Positions 1 through 7,404 of a stretch of DNA of 64,000 nt are shown here, piece by piece. A program made the translations under genes and the position numbers. This stretch comes from DAOTWC01 sp048499435 (GTDB lineage Bacteria > Chloroflexota > Anaerolineae > Aggregatilineales > Phototrophicaceae), in the NCBI GenBank assembly GCA_048499435.1, contig JASNZW010000002.1, positions 372,001 through 436,000 on the forward strand. The letters run 5' to 3'. Position 1 is the first letter of the stretch, and every line of letters begins with the position of its first letter. Below the pieces are notes generated by a model. It saw only the letters and a list, made by a program, of their open reading frames with translations, ran no database searches and was not told the DNA's origin.

Positions 1-12
1 GGCCTGAACGGT

Positions 13-1023
13 CTACTCGCCAACCGGCGTCAGCAGGTCCACGCCGGGACGCAGCTCTTTAGCGTAGGTGTCCCAGCGGCGGTGGACGCGCATTCCCGCC
101 CTTTCGTAGAGGCGTGTCGCGCCGGTCAGGTTGCTGGCGTCAACGCCCAGGCCGGCGGCGGCGCTGCCGCGCGCCTGAAGCGCGCCGAAAGCGTGGCGCA
201 GCAGCGCCTCGGCCAGGCCGCGCCGCCGCCAGGGCCGGCGCACCCCCAGGATGCCAACCCAGCCGATTTCCGGCTCGCCCTCGGCCCGCGGCCAGCACAG
301 CGCCACCCCGGCGATCTCGTTGCCGTCGAAGGCCGCGAACCACAGCGTCGGGTCATAGTCGGGGTCGGTGGCCATGATGTGCTGCCAGTGTTCCATAACC
401 TTGTCGAGCGGCTCGTCGGCGAAGCCCCAGTGATCGCGGAAGGCTTCGCGGAAGGCGGCGATGTACGCGCGCGCTTCCGTCTCTGGGTGGATGGGGCGCA
501 CGCTGAGGCCCTCCGGCCAGACTGGCGCGGGCACAGCGCCGTCCAGGTCAATGCGCATCTCCCAGAAGGTGCGAATATGCGCCATGCCGCTGCCTGCAAG
601 CAGGCGCTGCGCCGGCTCGTAGGTGCTGAGCGCCGACGCCTGAAGGACGTAGCGCGCGCCCGCCGGCACGCGGTCTACTGCCTGCCGCGCGCGGGCTTCG
701 GCCCACTCCAGCAGCAGCGTGCCGATCCCCTGGCCTTCAAAGTCGGGGTGCACATAGCCGCTGGCGAAGGCACGCAGCAGCGGCTCGATGGTGTCCCACA
801 GCGCGCCATAGCCCACGATGCGGCCGTCTGGCGCGGCCACCACCCGCGCTGACTGCGCCAGCGCAAAGTGCGGCTCGGTCCAGTCTGCCCGCACGCGCTC
901 AACGGTGTGCTCTTCGATTCCCATGCTGGCGCGCGTGTGCGCGTTCATCACAGCCGTGACGGCGGGCAGGTCGTCCATCGTCGGGGCGCGCAGGCGAAAC
1001 GTTTCACGGGCGGCGGTTGTCAT
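13..1023 (-). CDS. Tandem GNAT N-acetyltransferase
   Basis: A 336-residue cytoplasmic protein with two consecutive GNAT folds. Both halves keep an acetyl-CoA loop: VHPDFEGQGIGTLL in the first (about residues 92-105) and VRRPWRRRGLAEALL in the second (about 258-272). The two-domain layout resembles mycothiol synthase MshD, but nothing here identifies the substrate. The ATG is preceded by AAGGAG at 9 bases. The gene is alone on its strand. An inverted repeat (1053-1067) lies about 30 bases upstream. The family call is firm and the substrate is unknown. Confidence 0.85.
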   Translation of the reverse strand: MTTAARETFRLRAPTMDDLPAVTAVMNAHTRASMGIEEHTVERVRADWTEPHFALAQSARVVAAPDGRIVGYGALWDTIEPLLRAFASGYVHPDFEGQGIGTLLLEWAEARARQAVDRVPAGARYVLQASALSTYEPAQRLLAGSGMAHIRTFWEMRIDLDGAVPAPVWPEGLSVRPIHPETEARAYIAAFREAFRDHWGFADEPLDKVMEHWQHIMATDPDYDPTLWFAAFDGNEIAGVALCWPRAEGEPEIGWVGILGVRRPWRRRGLAEALLRHAFGALQARGSAAAGLGVDASNLTGATRLYERAGMRVHRRWDTYAKELRPGVDLLTPVGE

Positions 1024-1052
1024 GAGACTGCTTCTCCTTCGGCGCTGCGGTT

Positions 1053-1067
1053 CTGTCTTTAAGACAG
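1053..1067. promoter_or_regulatory. 15-bp perfect inverted repeat, possible operator
   Basis: CTGTCTT-T-AAGACAG is a perfect palindrome with a one-base centre. It lies in the 202-bp divergent gap (1024-1225), 30 bases upstream of the acetyltransferase start. Its position would suit a repressor or activator site. No regulator is assigned, and a chance palindrome cannot be excluded. Confidence 0.3.
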
Positions 1068-1162
1068 GTCACAACGGTCCACAGCGGCTCTTTATTTTAG
1101 CGGCGCGGCGGCGGCTTGTCCAGCGTCCGTTAGCGCGGGCGGCGCGCTGGCTGACCGGACAT

Positions 1163-1190
1163 ATGACCGCAATTCAAAAGCAGGTACAAT
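1163..1190 (+). promoter_or_regulatory. Promoter of the membrane/HTH gene
   Basis: ATGACC (1163-1168, 4/6 match to TTGACA) is followed after 16 bases by TACAAT (1185-1190), preceded by GG. This sits 36 bases before the ATG at 1226. It argues against the longer in-frame starts at 818 or 1163, which would overlap the promoter. Confidence 0.5.
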
Positions 1191-1225
1191 CAGAACACGA
1201 TAGCCGCGGGCCAGGACAGATACCC

Positions 1226-1807
1226 ATGCTCTTAATCTGCGAAGCGCTTCTGATCGTGCTGGGCGCATACATGCTGTTGGCGGGCCGGATTGACATTAAC
1301 GGCGTGCGCGCCTCCGGGCGCAATGTGCGGCTGGCGGGCGCGGCGCTGATGACGCCGCTGGCGTTTGGCGTGCTGGCGGCGCCGCTGTTCCTGAAGATCA
1401 GCGGCGGCGAGATCACCGCCGAGCTGCTGCTGACCGCGTCATGCGTTGAGCTGCTGGTGGTGCTGGGCGCGATCTCGGTCGCCAGCTCGCTGGTGCGCCA
1501 GGCGCGCGCTGAAGGCCAGCGCGCGCCGTCGTCCGCGCGGTTTATGCCGCCGTTCCTGGCGCACACCCCCATGCCCATGCCGCTGGCCGTGCCCAGCGTT
1601 ATGACAGTGGCCGAGGCCGCCGTCTATCTGCGCGCCAGCGAACAGGATGTGCTTGATCTGATTGACGATGGCAAACTGCCGGCTGCGCGCGTGGGCGGCG
1701 TCTACCGCATCGCCCGCCGCGCCATTGACGATTACCTGGACAGCGACGACGCGCCTAGTTCTGATAGCGCCGCTTCTGCGCGCCCAGATAGCGTGGAACC
1801 AGACTGA
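1226..1807 (+). CDS. Membrane protein with excisionase-type DNA-binding domain
   Basis: A predicted 193-residue protein. Three hydrophobic segments lie at about residues 1-20, 31-53 and 63-90. After a Pro/Met-rich linker, residues about 130-175 form an excisionase/MerR-like winged helix: MTVAEAAVYLRASEQDVLDL, then GKLPAARVGG and YRIARRAIDDYLD. The tail is Ser/Asp rich. The start at 1226 follows GGACAG and the TACAAT promoter. A membrane-tethered DNA-binding protein is the plain reading; target and signal are unknown. The 3' end overlaps the convergent gene by 53 bases. Confidence 0.7.
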   Translation: MLLICEALLIVLGAYMLLAGRIDINGVRASGRNVRLAGAALMTPLAFGVLAAPLFLKISGGEITAELLLTASCVELLVVLGAISVASSLVRQARAEGQRAPSSARFMPPFLAHTPMPMPLAVPSVMTVAEAAVYLRASEQDVLDLIDDGKLPAARVGGVYRIARRAIDDYLDSDDAPSSDSAASARPDSVEPD

Positions 1808-2051
1808 ACGGCTTGATGATGTGCTGGCTGTTGTCCTCGCCGCCGAACAGCAGCAGGCCGATCCGGTTCAGCTCATCTTCCTCGGCAGGCGTGCAGGACG
1901 CCTCAGCGTTCAGGTTAACCATCAGCTCGCCGTTTTTAAAGTACAGCGCCTGCACGTGATCGCGCTTGCGAATGTAGCCGTAATCCTGGCCGCCAAAACG
2001 CTCGAATTCAAAGTAGGTCCAGGTGTTGAGGTCATTCCAATCATCGCCCAC
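1755..2051 (-). CDS. Small uncharacterised acidic protein
   Basis: A 98-residue protein of unrecognised family, rich in aromatic and acidic residues at its N terminus (GDDWNDLNTWTYFEFERFGG) with no membrane segment. It starts with GTG preceded by GGGAGG at 6 bases, downstream of a good promoter at 2099-2127. Those signals support a real gene. Its 3' end overlaps the convergent membrane/HTH gene. No function is inferred. Confidence 0.65.
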   Translation of the reverse strand: MGDDWNDLNTWTYFEFERFGGQDYGYIRKRDHVQALYFKNGELMVNLNAEASCTPAEEDELNRIGLLLFGGEDNSQHIIKPFSLVPRYLGAQKRRYQN

Positions 2052-2098
2052 AATACACCTCCCTTGTCGTTGGCCAGCACCCGCGCAAGATAACTTCT

Positions 2099-2127
2099 AT
2101 ATTACAGAAGTCGCATCCCTTTGTCAC
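2099..2127 (-). promoter_or_regulatory. Promoter for the 98-residue protein
   Basis: On the minus strand GTGACA (5/6 match to TTGACA) is followed after 17 bases by TAATAT. The site lies about 50 bases upstream of the GTG start. The -10 box sits in a small inverted repeat, CTTCT/AGAAG, at 2094-2110. Confidence 0.5.
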
Positions 2128-2168
2128 TATTACCCCTGGGAAATTGGGGGCTAACCCCTTAAGCTTTA

Positions 2169-2177
2169 TGTTATAAT
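2169..2177 (+). promoter_or_regulatory. Extended -10 promoter (TGTTATAAT)
   Basis: TG-T-TATAAT is a perfect extended -10 element. No good -35 box stands at the expected spacing, as is usual for this promoter class. Transcription would begin near 2184. That leaves a usable leader for the ATG at 2230 but almost none for the GTG at 2191. Confidence 0.6.
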
Positions 2178-2229
2178 TACCGAACGTGTTGTGAAAGTTG
2201 TAAACGCGACAAAGGTAAAGGCGGCGGGT

Positions 2230-2613
2230 ATGGACGAGGCACTACAGCAGGGCGAGTATCGGCTGGGGCGCTACCGTGTGCGTTTTGCCCGCTTCACCAC
2301 CCTGGGCTGGGACACACAGGGTCCCTGGCTGCGCGCGGAGGTCACGAACCGGCGCGTGCTGTTTATCCCGGAGGACAGCAGCAGCGGCGCCGCCGCGTTT
2401 GAACTGGCCCCTGGCGGCATCGCCCGGACGTGGAATGTCGCGCTGGGCCGCCGCGACGGCCTGATTATCGCCCTCAAAAGCGGCGAGCTGCTGTACCTGT
2501 TTATTGACTGGGGACAGGGGCCGCGCCTGGGGCGCGACCTGCGCGAACTGCTGACCCCGCCGCTGCAGCCGCGCATCGCGCCGCGCGCGCCCCACAAGCA
2601 GCTTATCAACTGA
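2230..2613 (+). CDS. Small uncharacterised protein, possibly PH/GRAM-like
   Basis: About 127 residues, soluble, predicted beta-rich. The stretch around LRAEVTNRRVLFIPED has the look of a PH/GRAM-type domain (a strand ending in TNRRVLF), but this is resemblance only. The ATG at 2230 follows a purine-rich leader; a GTG at 2191 in the same frame would add 13 residues. The promoter position favours the shorter form. It lies 27 bases upstream of priA, probably in the same transcript. Confidence 0.6.
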   Translation: MDEALQQGEYRLGRYRVRFARFTTLGWDTQGPWLRAEVTNRRVLFIPEDSSSGAAAFELAPGGIARTWNVALGRRDGLIIALKSGELLYLFIDWGQGPRLGRDLRELLTPPLQPRIAPRAPHKQLIN

Positions 2614-2640
2614 CGCCGCGCGGGCGCGCCCGCCTGACCG

Positions 2641-5379
2641 ATGTACGCTGAAGTTGCCGTCAATGCCCCGGTGCGGGGCACTTTTCATTACAGCCTGCCG
2701 CCCGACACCCAACCGCAGGTCGGCCAGTTGGTGCAGGTTGCCTTTGGCACGGCCATGCAGCACGGCATTATCGTCGCGCTGGCCGACAGCAGCGCCGCCG
2801 CCCACATCAAACCGATCAGCGCCGTTATGGATGCGCGCCCGGTTGTCACGCCGTTTCAGATCGAAATCGCGCTGTGGCTGGCCGCCGCTTACCGCATGCC
2901 GCCCGGCCCGTGCCTGTGGTTGTTTCTGCCGCCCGGCCTGGCCGGGCAGCGCGACCTGCTGGTGACGCTTATCGCTGACGCGCCCGCCGGCCTTGACCCG
3001 CTGCCGGCCCGGCTGGTGAACCTGCTGCGGCAGCGCGGCCCGCTGCGCGGCCAGCAGCTCAACCTGGCGCTGGCCGGCCAGGATTGGCGCGGCGCGGTGG
3101 ACGCGCTGGCAAAAGCCGGGGTTGTTCACCGCGCCAGCGCGCTGGCCCCGCCGCGCGTGCGCCAGCGCATGGTGCGCACGGCGGCGCTGGCGGTCACGCC
3201 GGACCAGGTGAACAGCGTGGCGCGCCACCTGGGGCGCGCCTCCAAACGGGCTGACCTGCTTGAGGTGGTCGCCGCCGCTGGCGACGACGGCCTGCCGGTG
3301 GACGAGGCGCTGCGCATCGCCGAGGTGAGCCGGAGCGTGCTCACGCGGCTGGCGCAGGACGGCCTGGTCAGCGTGGAGCGCCCTGCCGCCGGCGCGCCGC
3401 TGCTGGCGGCGCTGGCCGTCCCGCCGGAAAACGTGGACGAGGCGCTGATCGCGCTGCGCGGCGGCGAACGGCTGCACCATATCCTGCGCCTGCTGGCGCG
3501 CGAAGGCGGCGCGGTGGAGGTAAGCTGGCTGTACGCGCAGACCGGCGCTCAGTTGACCGACCTCAAGCGCCTTGAAGAGGATGGGCTGGTGACGCTGGCT
3601 GAGGCGCAGACCTGGCGCGATTCGCTGGCCGACCGCGATTTCGTCCCGACGGTTGCGCCGCCGCTGACCGCCGAGCAGCAGGCGGCCTGGGCCGAAGTTG
3701 AGGCGCAGATCAGGCGCTATGACTGGGCGCTGGCGGGCGGCGATGACCCGGCGGGCGCGGTGTTTCTGCTGCACGGCGTCACCGGCAGCGGCAAAACGGA
3801 GATTTACCTGCGCGCAATCGAACTCACGCTGGCGCAGGGGCGGCAGGCTGTCTTTCTTGTGCCGGAGATCGCCCTCACGGCGCAGACGGTGCGCCGCGCC
3901 GCCGAACGCTTTCCGGGGCAGACGGTCATCGTGCACGGCTCGCTGAGCGAAGGCGAGCGCTACGACACCTGGCAGCGGGCGCGCGACGGCCTGGTGGCGG
4001 TGGCGGTGGGGGCGCGCTCGGCGCTGTTCACGCCGTTCCCCGATATCGGCCTGATTATCCTCGACGAAGAGCACGATCACAGCTACAAACAGGGGATCGG
4101 CACGGCGCAGCCTTATTACCATGCGCGCCAGGTGGCCGAGGAAATGATGCGCCGCCGGGACGGCGTGCTGCTGCTGGGCAGCGCCACGCCGGACCTCGAA
4201 ACGATGTACCGCGCGCGCCAGGGCGCTATCCGCCTGCTGCGGCTGCCCAACCGCATCATGGGCCACCGCGCCCGCATTCTGGAGCAGTCTGAGCGCGAAG
4301 GCGTGATCGCCCGCTACCACCCCGCTAGCGCCGCCGACGCCGTCGCCATTGAGCTGCCGTCGGTCGAGGTGGTGGATATGCGCGCCGAACTCAAGGCCGG
4401 CCACACCAGCATCTTCAGCCGCGCCCTGCAGGATGCGCTGGCGCTGGCGCTGGGCCGCGGCGAGCAGGCGCTGCTGTTCCTCAACCGGCGCGGCAAGCAC
4501 ACTTATGTGTTCTGCCGCGACTGCGGCTATGTGGAGATGTGCCCGCGCTGCGACCTGCCGCTGGCCTATCACCAGTACGACGACATCATGCGCTGTCACA
4601 TGTGCGGCTTTCGCAAAGCGCCGCCGCACGTGTGCCCGGCCTGTGCCTCCCGGCGCATCAAGTATTTTGGCGCGGGCACGCAGCAGGTCGAGGCCGAGCT
4701 GCGGCGGCTGTTCCCTGACGCGCGCGTGCTGCGCTGGGACGCCGACACCACGCGCACGCCCGGCGCGCACGAGGAACTGCTGCAGGGGTTTATCGAACGG
4801 CGCGCCGACGTGCTGGTGGGCACGCAGATGATCGCTAAGGGGCTGGACCTGCCGCTGGTAACGCTGGTGGGGATGGTCAGCGCCGATGTGGGCCTCAACC
4901 TGCCGGATTTCCGCGCTGGCGAGCGCACGTTCCAGGTGCTGACGCAGGTGGCGGGGCGCGCCGGGCGCGGCCTGCTGGGCGGCCGCGCGATCCTGCAGAC
5001 CTACGAGCCGGATCACTACATCATTCGCGCCGCCGCCGCCCACGACTTCGACGGCTTCTACACGCGCGAGATCGCCTACCGCCGCGAACTGGGCTACCCG
5101 CCGTTCCGACGGTTGGTGCGTCTGCTGTTCCAGCATCAGAACGAAGCCCGCGCCGAAGGCGAAGCCCTGCGCGCCGCCGACCTGCTGCGCGGGCGCATCG
5201 CGCACCTGGGCCTCACCGACACGCACATTATCGGCCCGGCGCCGTGCTTCTTCGCGCGCATCAACAACGTGTTCCGCTGGCATCTGCTGCTGCGCGGGCC
5301 GGACCCGGCGCGAACGCTCGACGGGCTGGACCCGGCGCGCGGCTGGTATGTGGATATTGACCCGACGGATCTGCTGTAG
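2641..5379 (+). CDS. priA: Primosomal replication restart helicase PriA
   Basis: A 912-residue 3'-5' DNA helicase that binds stalled forks and reloads the replisome. The N-terminal 3'-DNA-binding domain begins YAEVAVNAPVRGTFHYSLP. Walker A GVTGSGKTEIY lies near residues 378-388, and the DEEH box (LIILDEEHDHSYKQ) near 473. A Cys cluster for two zinc ions falls at about 623-671 (CRDCGYVEMCPRCD, then CHMCGF, CPAC). The helicase C domain includes GTQMIAKGLDLP and QVAGRAGRG. The length is somewhat above the usual 730-830 because the middle winged-helix region is extended. Function is clear. Confidence 0.97.
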   Translation: MYAEVAVNAPVRGTFHYSLPPDTQPQVGQLVQVAFGTAMQHGIIVALADSSAAAHIKPISAVMDARPVVTPFQIEIALWLAAAYRMPPGPCLWLFLPPGLAGQRDLLVTLIADAPAGLDPLPARLVNLLRQRGPLRGQQLNLALAGQDWRGAVDALAKAGVVHRASALAPPRVRQRMVRTAALAVTPDQVNSVARHLGRASKRADLLEVVAAAGDDGLPVDEALRIAEVSRSVLTRLAQDGLVSVERPAAGAPLLAALAVPPENVDEALIALRGGERLHHILRLLAREGGAVEVSWLYAQTGAQLTDLKRLEEDGLVTLAEAQTWRDSLADRDFVPTVAPPLTAEQQAAWAEVEAQIRRYDWALAGGDDPAGAVFLLHGVTGSGKTEIYLRAIELTLAQGRQAVFLVPEIALTAQTVRRAAERFPGQTVIVHGSLSEGERYDTWQRARDGLVAVAVGARSALFTPFPDIGLIILDEEHDHSYKQGIGTAQPYYHARQVAEEMMRRRDGVLLLGSATPDLETMYRARQGAIRLLRLPNRIMGHRARILEQSEREGVIARYHPASAADAVAIELPSVEVVDMRAELKAGHTSIFSRALQDALALALGRGEQALLFLNRRGKHTYVFCRDCGYVEMCPRCDLPLAYHQYDDIMRCHMCGFRKAPPHVCPACASRRIKYFGAGTQQVEAELRRLFPDARVLRWDADTTRTPGAHEELLQGFIERRADVLVGTQMIAKGLDLPLVTLVGMVSADVGLNLPDFRAGERTFQVLTQVAGRAGRGLLGGRAILQTYEPDHYIIRAAAAHDFDGFYTREIAYRRELGYPPFRRLVRLLFQHQNEARAEGEALRAADLLRGRIAHLGLTDTHIIGPAPCFFARINNVFRWHLLLRGPDPARTLDGLDPARGWYVDIDPTDLL

Positions 5380-5387
5380 GGGAGTCG

Positions 5388-5606
5388 TCAGCCGCTGGTG
5401 GGCCGCTGCATGGCGCGCAGTTGAGCTTCCAGCTCAGCGCGGCGCGCGGCGTTGGCCTGGCGCGCCTCCGCCAGCGTTTCTGCCCAGCCCTGCCTGAAGC
5501 GGTCCACCAGTTCCGGGCCGGACACTGGCGAAAACAGCACGACGAGCGTCGCGCCCAGCGCTGCCCCCACCGCGAACCCAATCAACCAGCTCATGAGCTT
5601 GCGCAT
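5388..5606 (-). CDS. YtxH-like small membrane protein
   Basis: A 72-residue protein with one N-terminal membrane segment rich in Gly/Ala (GFAVGAALGATLVVLFSP), followed by an amphipathic, charged helix. This is the layout of YtxH-domain (general stress, envelope-associated) proteins. A minus-strand TATAAT sits 31 bases before the ATG. The family assignment rests on layout rather than a diagnostic motif. Confidence 0.65.
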   Translation of the reverse strand: MRKLMSWLIGFAVGAALGATLVVLFSPVSGPELVDRFRQGWAETLAEARQANAARRAELEAQLRAMQRPTSG

Positions 5607-5636
5607 GCTGTTTCCCCTGCCTGGCAGTATGCCGCG

Positions 5637-5642
5637 ATTATA
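5637..5642 (-). promoter_or_regulatory. -10 box (CGGTATAAT) of the YtxH-like gene
   Basis: A perfect TATAAT preceded by CGG, 31 bases upstream of the ATG on the minus strand. No convincing -35 box is seen. The same GGTAYAAT form recurs upstream of several other genes in this window. Confidence 0.5.
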
Positions 5643-5671
5643 CCGCTATCCGGCGCGCGCGCACAGCGCAA

Positions 5672-5746
5672 CCTCACCCCTAAATCGCCAACGCAACCTC
5701 ACCCCTAAATCGCCAACAAAACCTCACCCCTAAATCACCCACAAAA
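5672..5746. repeat. Three 25-bp tandem copies leading a hairpin repeat
   Basis: CCTCACCCCTAAAT recurs at 5672, 5697 and 5722, and again at 5747 where it begins the full hairpin unit, giving an exact 25-bp period. The 11-bp spacers differ slightly between copies. The same four-copy, 25-bp arrangement occurs at 50896-50971. Confidence 0.9.
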
Positions 5747-5845
5747 CCTCACCCCTAAATCCCCTCTCCATAGGAGAGGGGACTTGCTGCCGCGCGTTTC
5801 TGCTTTTCTCCCCCTCTCTCACGGAGAGGGGGCCGGGGGGTGAGG
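5747..5845. repeat. Hairpin repeat unit A (REP/MITE-like)
   Basis: A 99-bp imperfect palindrome. Outer arms are CCTCACCCC and GGGGTGAGG. Inside are two perfect hairpins: CCCCTCTCC-ATA-GGAGAGGGG and CCCCCTCTC-TCACG-GAGAGGGGG. It is followed by a partial extra right half (to about 5883). No coding potential. The nested symmetry resembles REP or palindromic miniature elements. Confidence 0.85.
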
Positions 5846-5883
5846 TTGGTACGGAGAGGGGGCCGGGGGGGTGAGGTGCGCAA

Positions 5884-5977
5884 CCTCACCCCTAAATCCC
5901 CTCTCCATAGGAGAGGGGACTTGCTGCCGCGCCGCTTTTCTCCCCCTCTCTCACGGAGAGGGGGCCGGGGGGTGAGG
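5884..5977. repeat. Hairpin repeat unit B
   Basis: A second, near-identical copy of unit A with the same outer arms and both inner hairpins. It is again followed by an extra partial right half up to about 6013. Together with the tandem copies and unit C it fills most of the 498-bp gap between the YtxH-like gene and the insertion sequence. Confidence 0.85.
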
Positions 5978-6013
5978 TTGGTGCGGAGAGGGGCCGGGGG
6001 GTGAGGTGCGCAA

Positions 6014-6070
6014 CCTCACCCCTAAATCCCCTCTCCATGGGAGAGGGGACTTGCTGCCGCGCCGCTTTTC
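6014..6070. repeat. Hairpin repeat unit C, truncated by the IS
   Basis: Carries the left arm and first inner hairpin, then stops at CTTTTC where the insertion sequence begins. Compared with unit B, the next 35 bases (equivalent of 5941-5975) are missing. The sequence resumes after the IS at GGTTGGTGCGG (7366). Confidence 0.85.
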
Positions 6071-6104
6071 TGACCTAACCCCGATTCAACGGACGGCAAG
6101 AATG

Positions 6105-6959
6105 TCAGGGGCAAGCGAGTTGCTCGAACTCAGCAGGGCTGAGATAGCCCAAGGCTGAGTGCCGCCGCTGACGGTTGTACCATACCTCGATGTACTCGAA
6201 GATCGCTGCGCGTGCTGCCGCGCGGGTCGGAAACGGACGGTCGGCGCACTCGGTCTTCAGCGTTCCCCAGAAGCTCTCCTGCATGGCGTTGTCATAGCAG
6301 CGCCCGACGTCACTCATGCTGAGGGTCACCTGGTCGTTCTCCAGCAGGCGCAGATAGTCGTCGCTGGTGTACTGGCTGCCCTGGTCAGAGTGATGCAAGC
6401 CGGGCGTGCCGCGCTGCCCCACCGCCAGCTTCCACGCGTCACAGACCAGTGTTTTGGTCTGGCGCTCACTCATTGACCAGCCGACAATCCGCCGCGAAAA
6501 CACGTCCTGAATGCCTGCCAGATACAGCCATCCCTCGTGTGTCGGGATGTAGGTGATATCCGACAACCACTTTTCGTTGGGTCGCCTGGCCGTAAAATCG
6601 CCCGCCAGCACGTTCGGTGCACGTCGGTGTGTCTCGTCCCGCCGGGTGGTCGTCTTGAAGCGCCGCCGCCCTTTGGTCAATAAACCCGTCTCGCGCATCA
6701 GCCGCGCAATCCGCTGCTTGCCCACCCGTTCACCTTGTGCCCGTAGCTCCGCCTGAACACGCAGCACGCCATAAGTCTGTCGGCTCGCCTCATGAATGGC
6801 CCGGATCCGCACGCTTAGCTCCTGGTTGGCTTGTGCACGGGGACTTGGTTTCCGCTTCAGCCAGTCGTAGAACCCGCTCACTGACACTTTGAGCACCGCA
6901 CACAGCCGACGTAGGGGATATACTGTCCGCTGTTCGGCGATGAACCGGTAGCGGCTCAC
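6105..6959 (-). CDS. IS3-family transposase OrfB (DDE integrase)
   Basis: The catalytic half of the transposase. Taken from the GTG that overlaps the OrfA stop, it has 284 residues; the open frame continues upstream to 7118 and would be joined to OrfA by -1 frameshifting. An HTH_21-type region precedes the integrase core. The DDE residues look intact: D in WLSDITYIPT, D in HHSDQGSQY and E in MQESFWGTLK. The C-terminal YNRQRRHSALGYLSP motif is typical of the family. The stop codon lies inside the left inverted repeat. Confidence 0.93.
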   Translation of the reverse strand: MSRYRFIAEQRTVYPLRRLCAVLKVSVSGFYDWLKRKPSPRAQANQELSVRIRAIHEASRQTYGVLRVQAELRAQGERVGKQRIARLMRETGLLTKGRRRFKTTTRRDETHRRAPNVLAGDFTARRPNEKWLSDITYIPTHEGWLYLAGIQDVFSRRIVGWSMSERQTKTLVCDAWKLAVGQRGTPGLHHSDQGSQYTSDDYLRLLENDQVTLSMSDVGRCYDNAMQESFWGTLKTECADRPFPTRAAARAAIFEYIEVWYNRQRRHSALGYLSPAEFEQLACP

Positions 6960-7243
6960 GACTCCCTCCGCGAGAACACCTGAATGGCTTTTTTTAGGAT
7001 ATCCCGCTCCTGCTTGACGATCTCCAGCTCGCGCTTCAACCGCCGCAGTTCCGCTTGCTCCGCCCGCGCTTCGCTCGGTTCCAGCCGTTCGTCCTGCACC
7101 CGGTAGCGCTGCTGCCACTTGTAGATCAGTCCTGGCGTCAGATCCAGGTCGCGTTCGATCTGCGCAATCGTCCGCGTCTTCTCCGCCACCATCGCCAATA
7201 CGTCCCGCTTGAACTCCTCGGTGTACTTCTTGTAGCGTCCCAT
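6956..7243 (-). CDS. IS3-family OrfA (transposase HTH subunit)
   Basis: A 95-residue HTH_Tnp_1 protein (RYKKYTEEFKRDVLAMV at the start) followed by a leucine-zipper-like helix (about residues 55-88) ending ERDILKKA. The ATG is preceded by AAGGAG at 7 bases. On the coding strand a run CTA AAA AAA G near the end is a classic -1 slippery site. Slippage there would give ...DILKKSHSG and continue in the OrfB frame, yielding the OrfAB transposase. Confidence 0.93.
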   Translation of the reverse strand: MGRYKKYTEEFKRDVLAMVAEKTRTIAQIERDLDLTPGLIYKWQQRYRVQDERLEPSEARAEQAELRRLKRELEIVKQERDILKKAIQVFSRRES

Positions 7244-7247
7244 CGTC

Positions 7248-7365
7248 CTCTCCTTACGCTCAGTCTAACGGACATTTTCTCCGTCCGCTAAACTGGGGTA
7301 AGGTCACTCTCCTTACGCTCAGTCTAACGGACATTTTCTCCGTCCGCTAAACTGGGGTAAGGTCA
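7248..7365. repeat. Exact 59-bp tandem duplication of the IS right end
   Basis: Bases 7248-7306 and 7307-7365 are identical. Each copy contains the complete 36-base right inverted repeat plus the segment up to 4 bases before OrfA, including its ribosome-binding site. A TAGACT -10-like box is also in the unit. Either copy could serve as the transposon end. Confidence 0.95.
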
Positions 7366-7404
7366 GGTTGGTGCGGAGAGGGGGCCGGGGGGTGAGGTGC
7401 GCAA

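Larger units (their letters stand above)
6071..7365 (-). mobile_element. IS3-family insertion sequence with duplicated right end
   Basis: The ends begin TG and finish CA. The left inverted repeat (6071-6106) matches the right one (7271-7306) at 28 of 36 positions. A further copy of the right end follows at 7330-7365 because a 59-bp segment (7248-7306) is exactly duplicated in tandem (7307-7365). The element encodes OrfA and an intact DDE OrfB in overlapping frames. No matching 3- or 4-bp target duplication is visible at either candidate right boundary. It sits inside the repeat cluster. Confidence 0.9.

Noticed and set aside
2242..5283. 1,013-residue open frame on the minus strand
   Set aside because: Antisense to priA, which has full family motifs. 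High GC leaves stop-free shadows; the translation is Arg/Ala/Gln/His-rich with no domain.
5672..5760. Possible CRISPR array from evenly spaced 14-base repeats
   Set aside because: The period is only 25 bp with 11-bp spacers that are nearly alike, no cas genes are in the window, and the fourth copy is part of a hairpin element. It is a tandem lead-in to a REP-like unit.
6105..7243. Transposase broken by frameshift (pseudogene)
   Set aside because: The two frames are joined at a canonical A6G slippery site, and the DDE residues are intact. This is the normal IS3-family arrangement.
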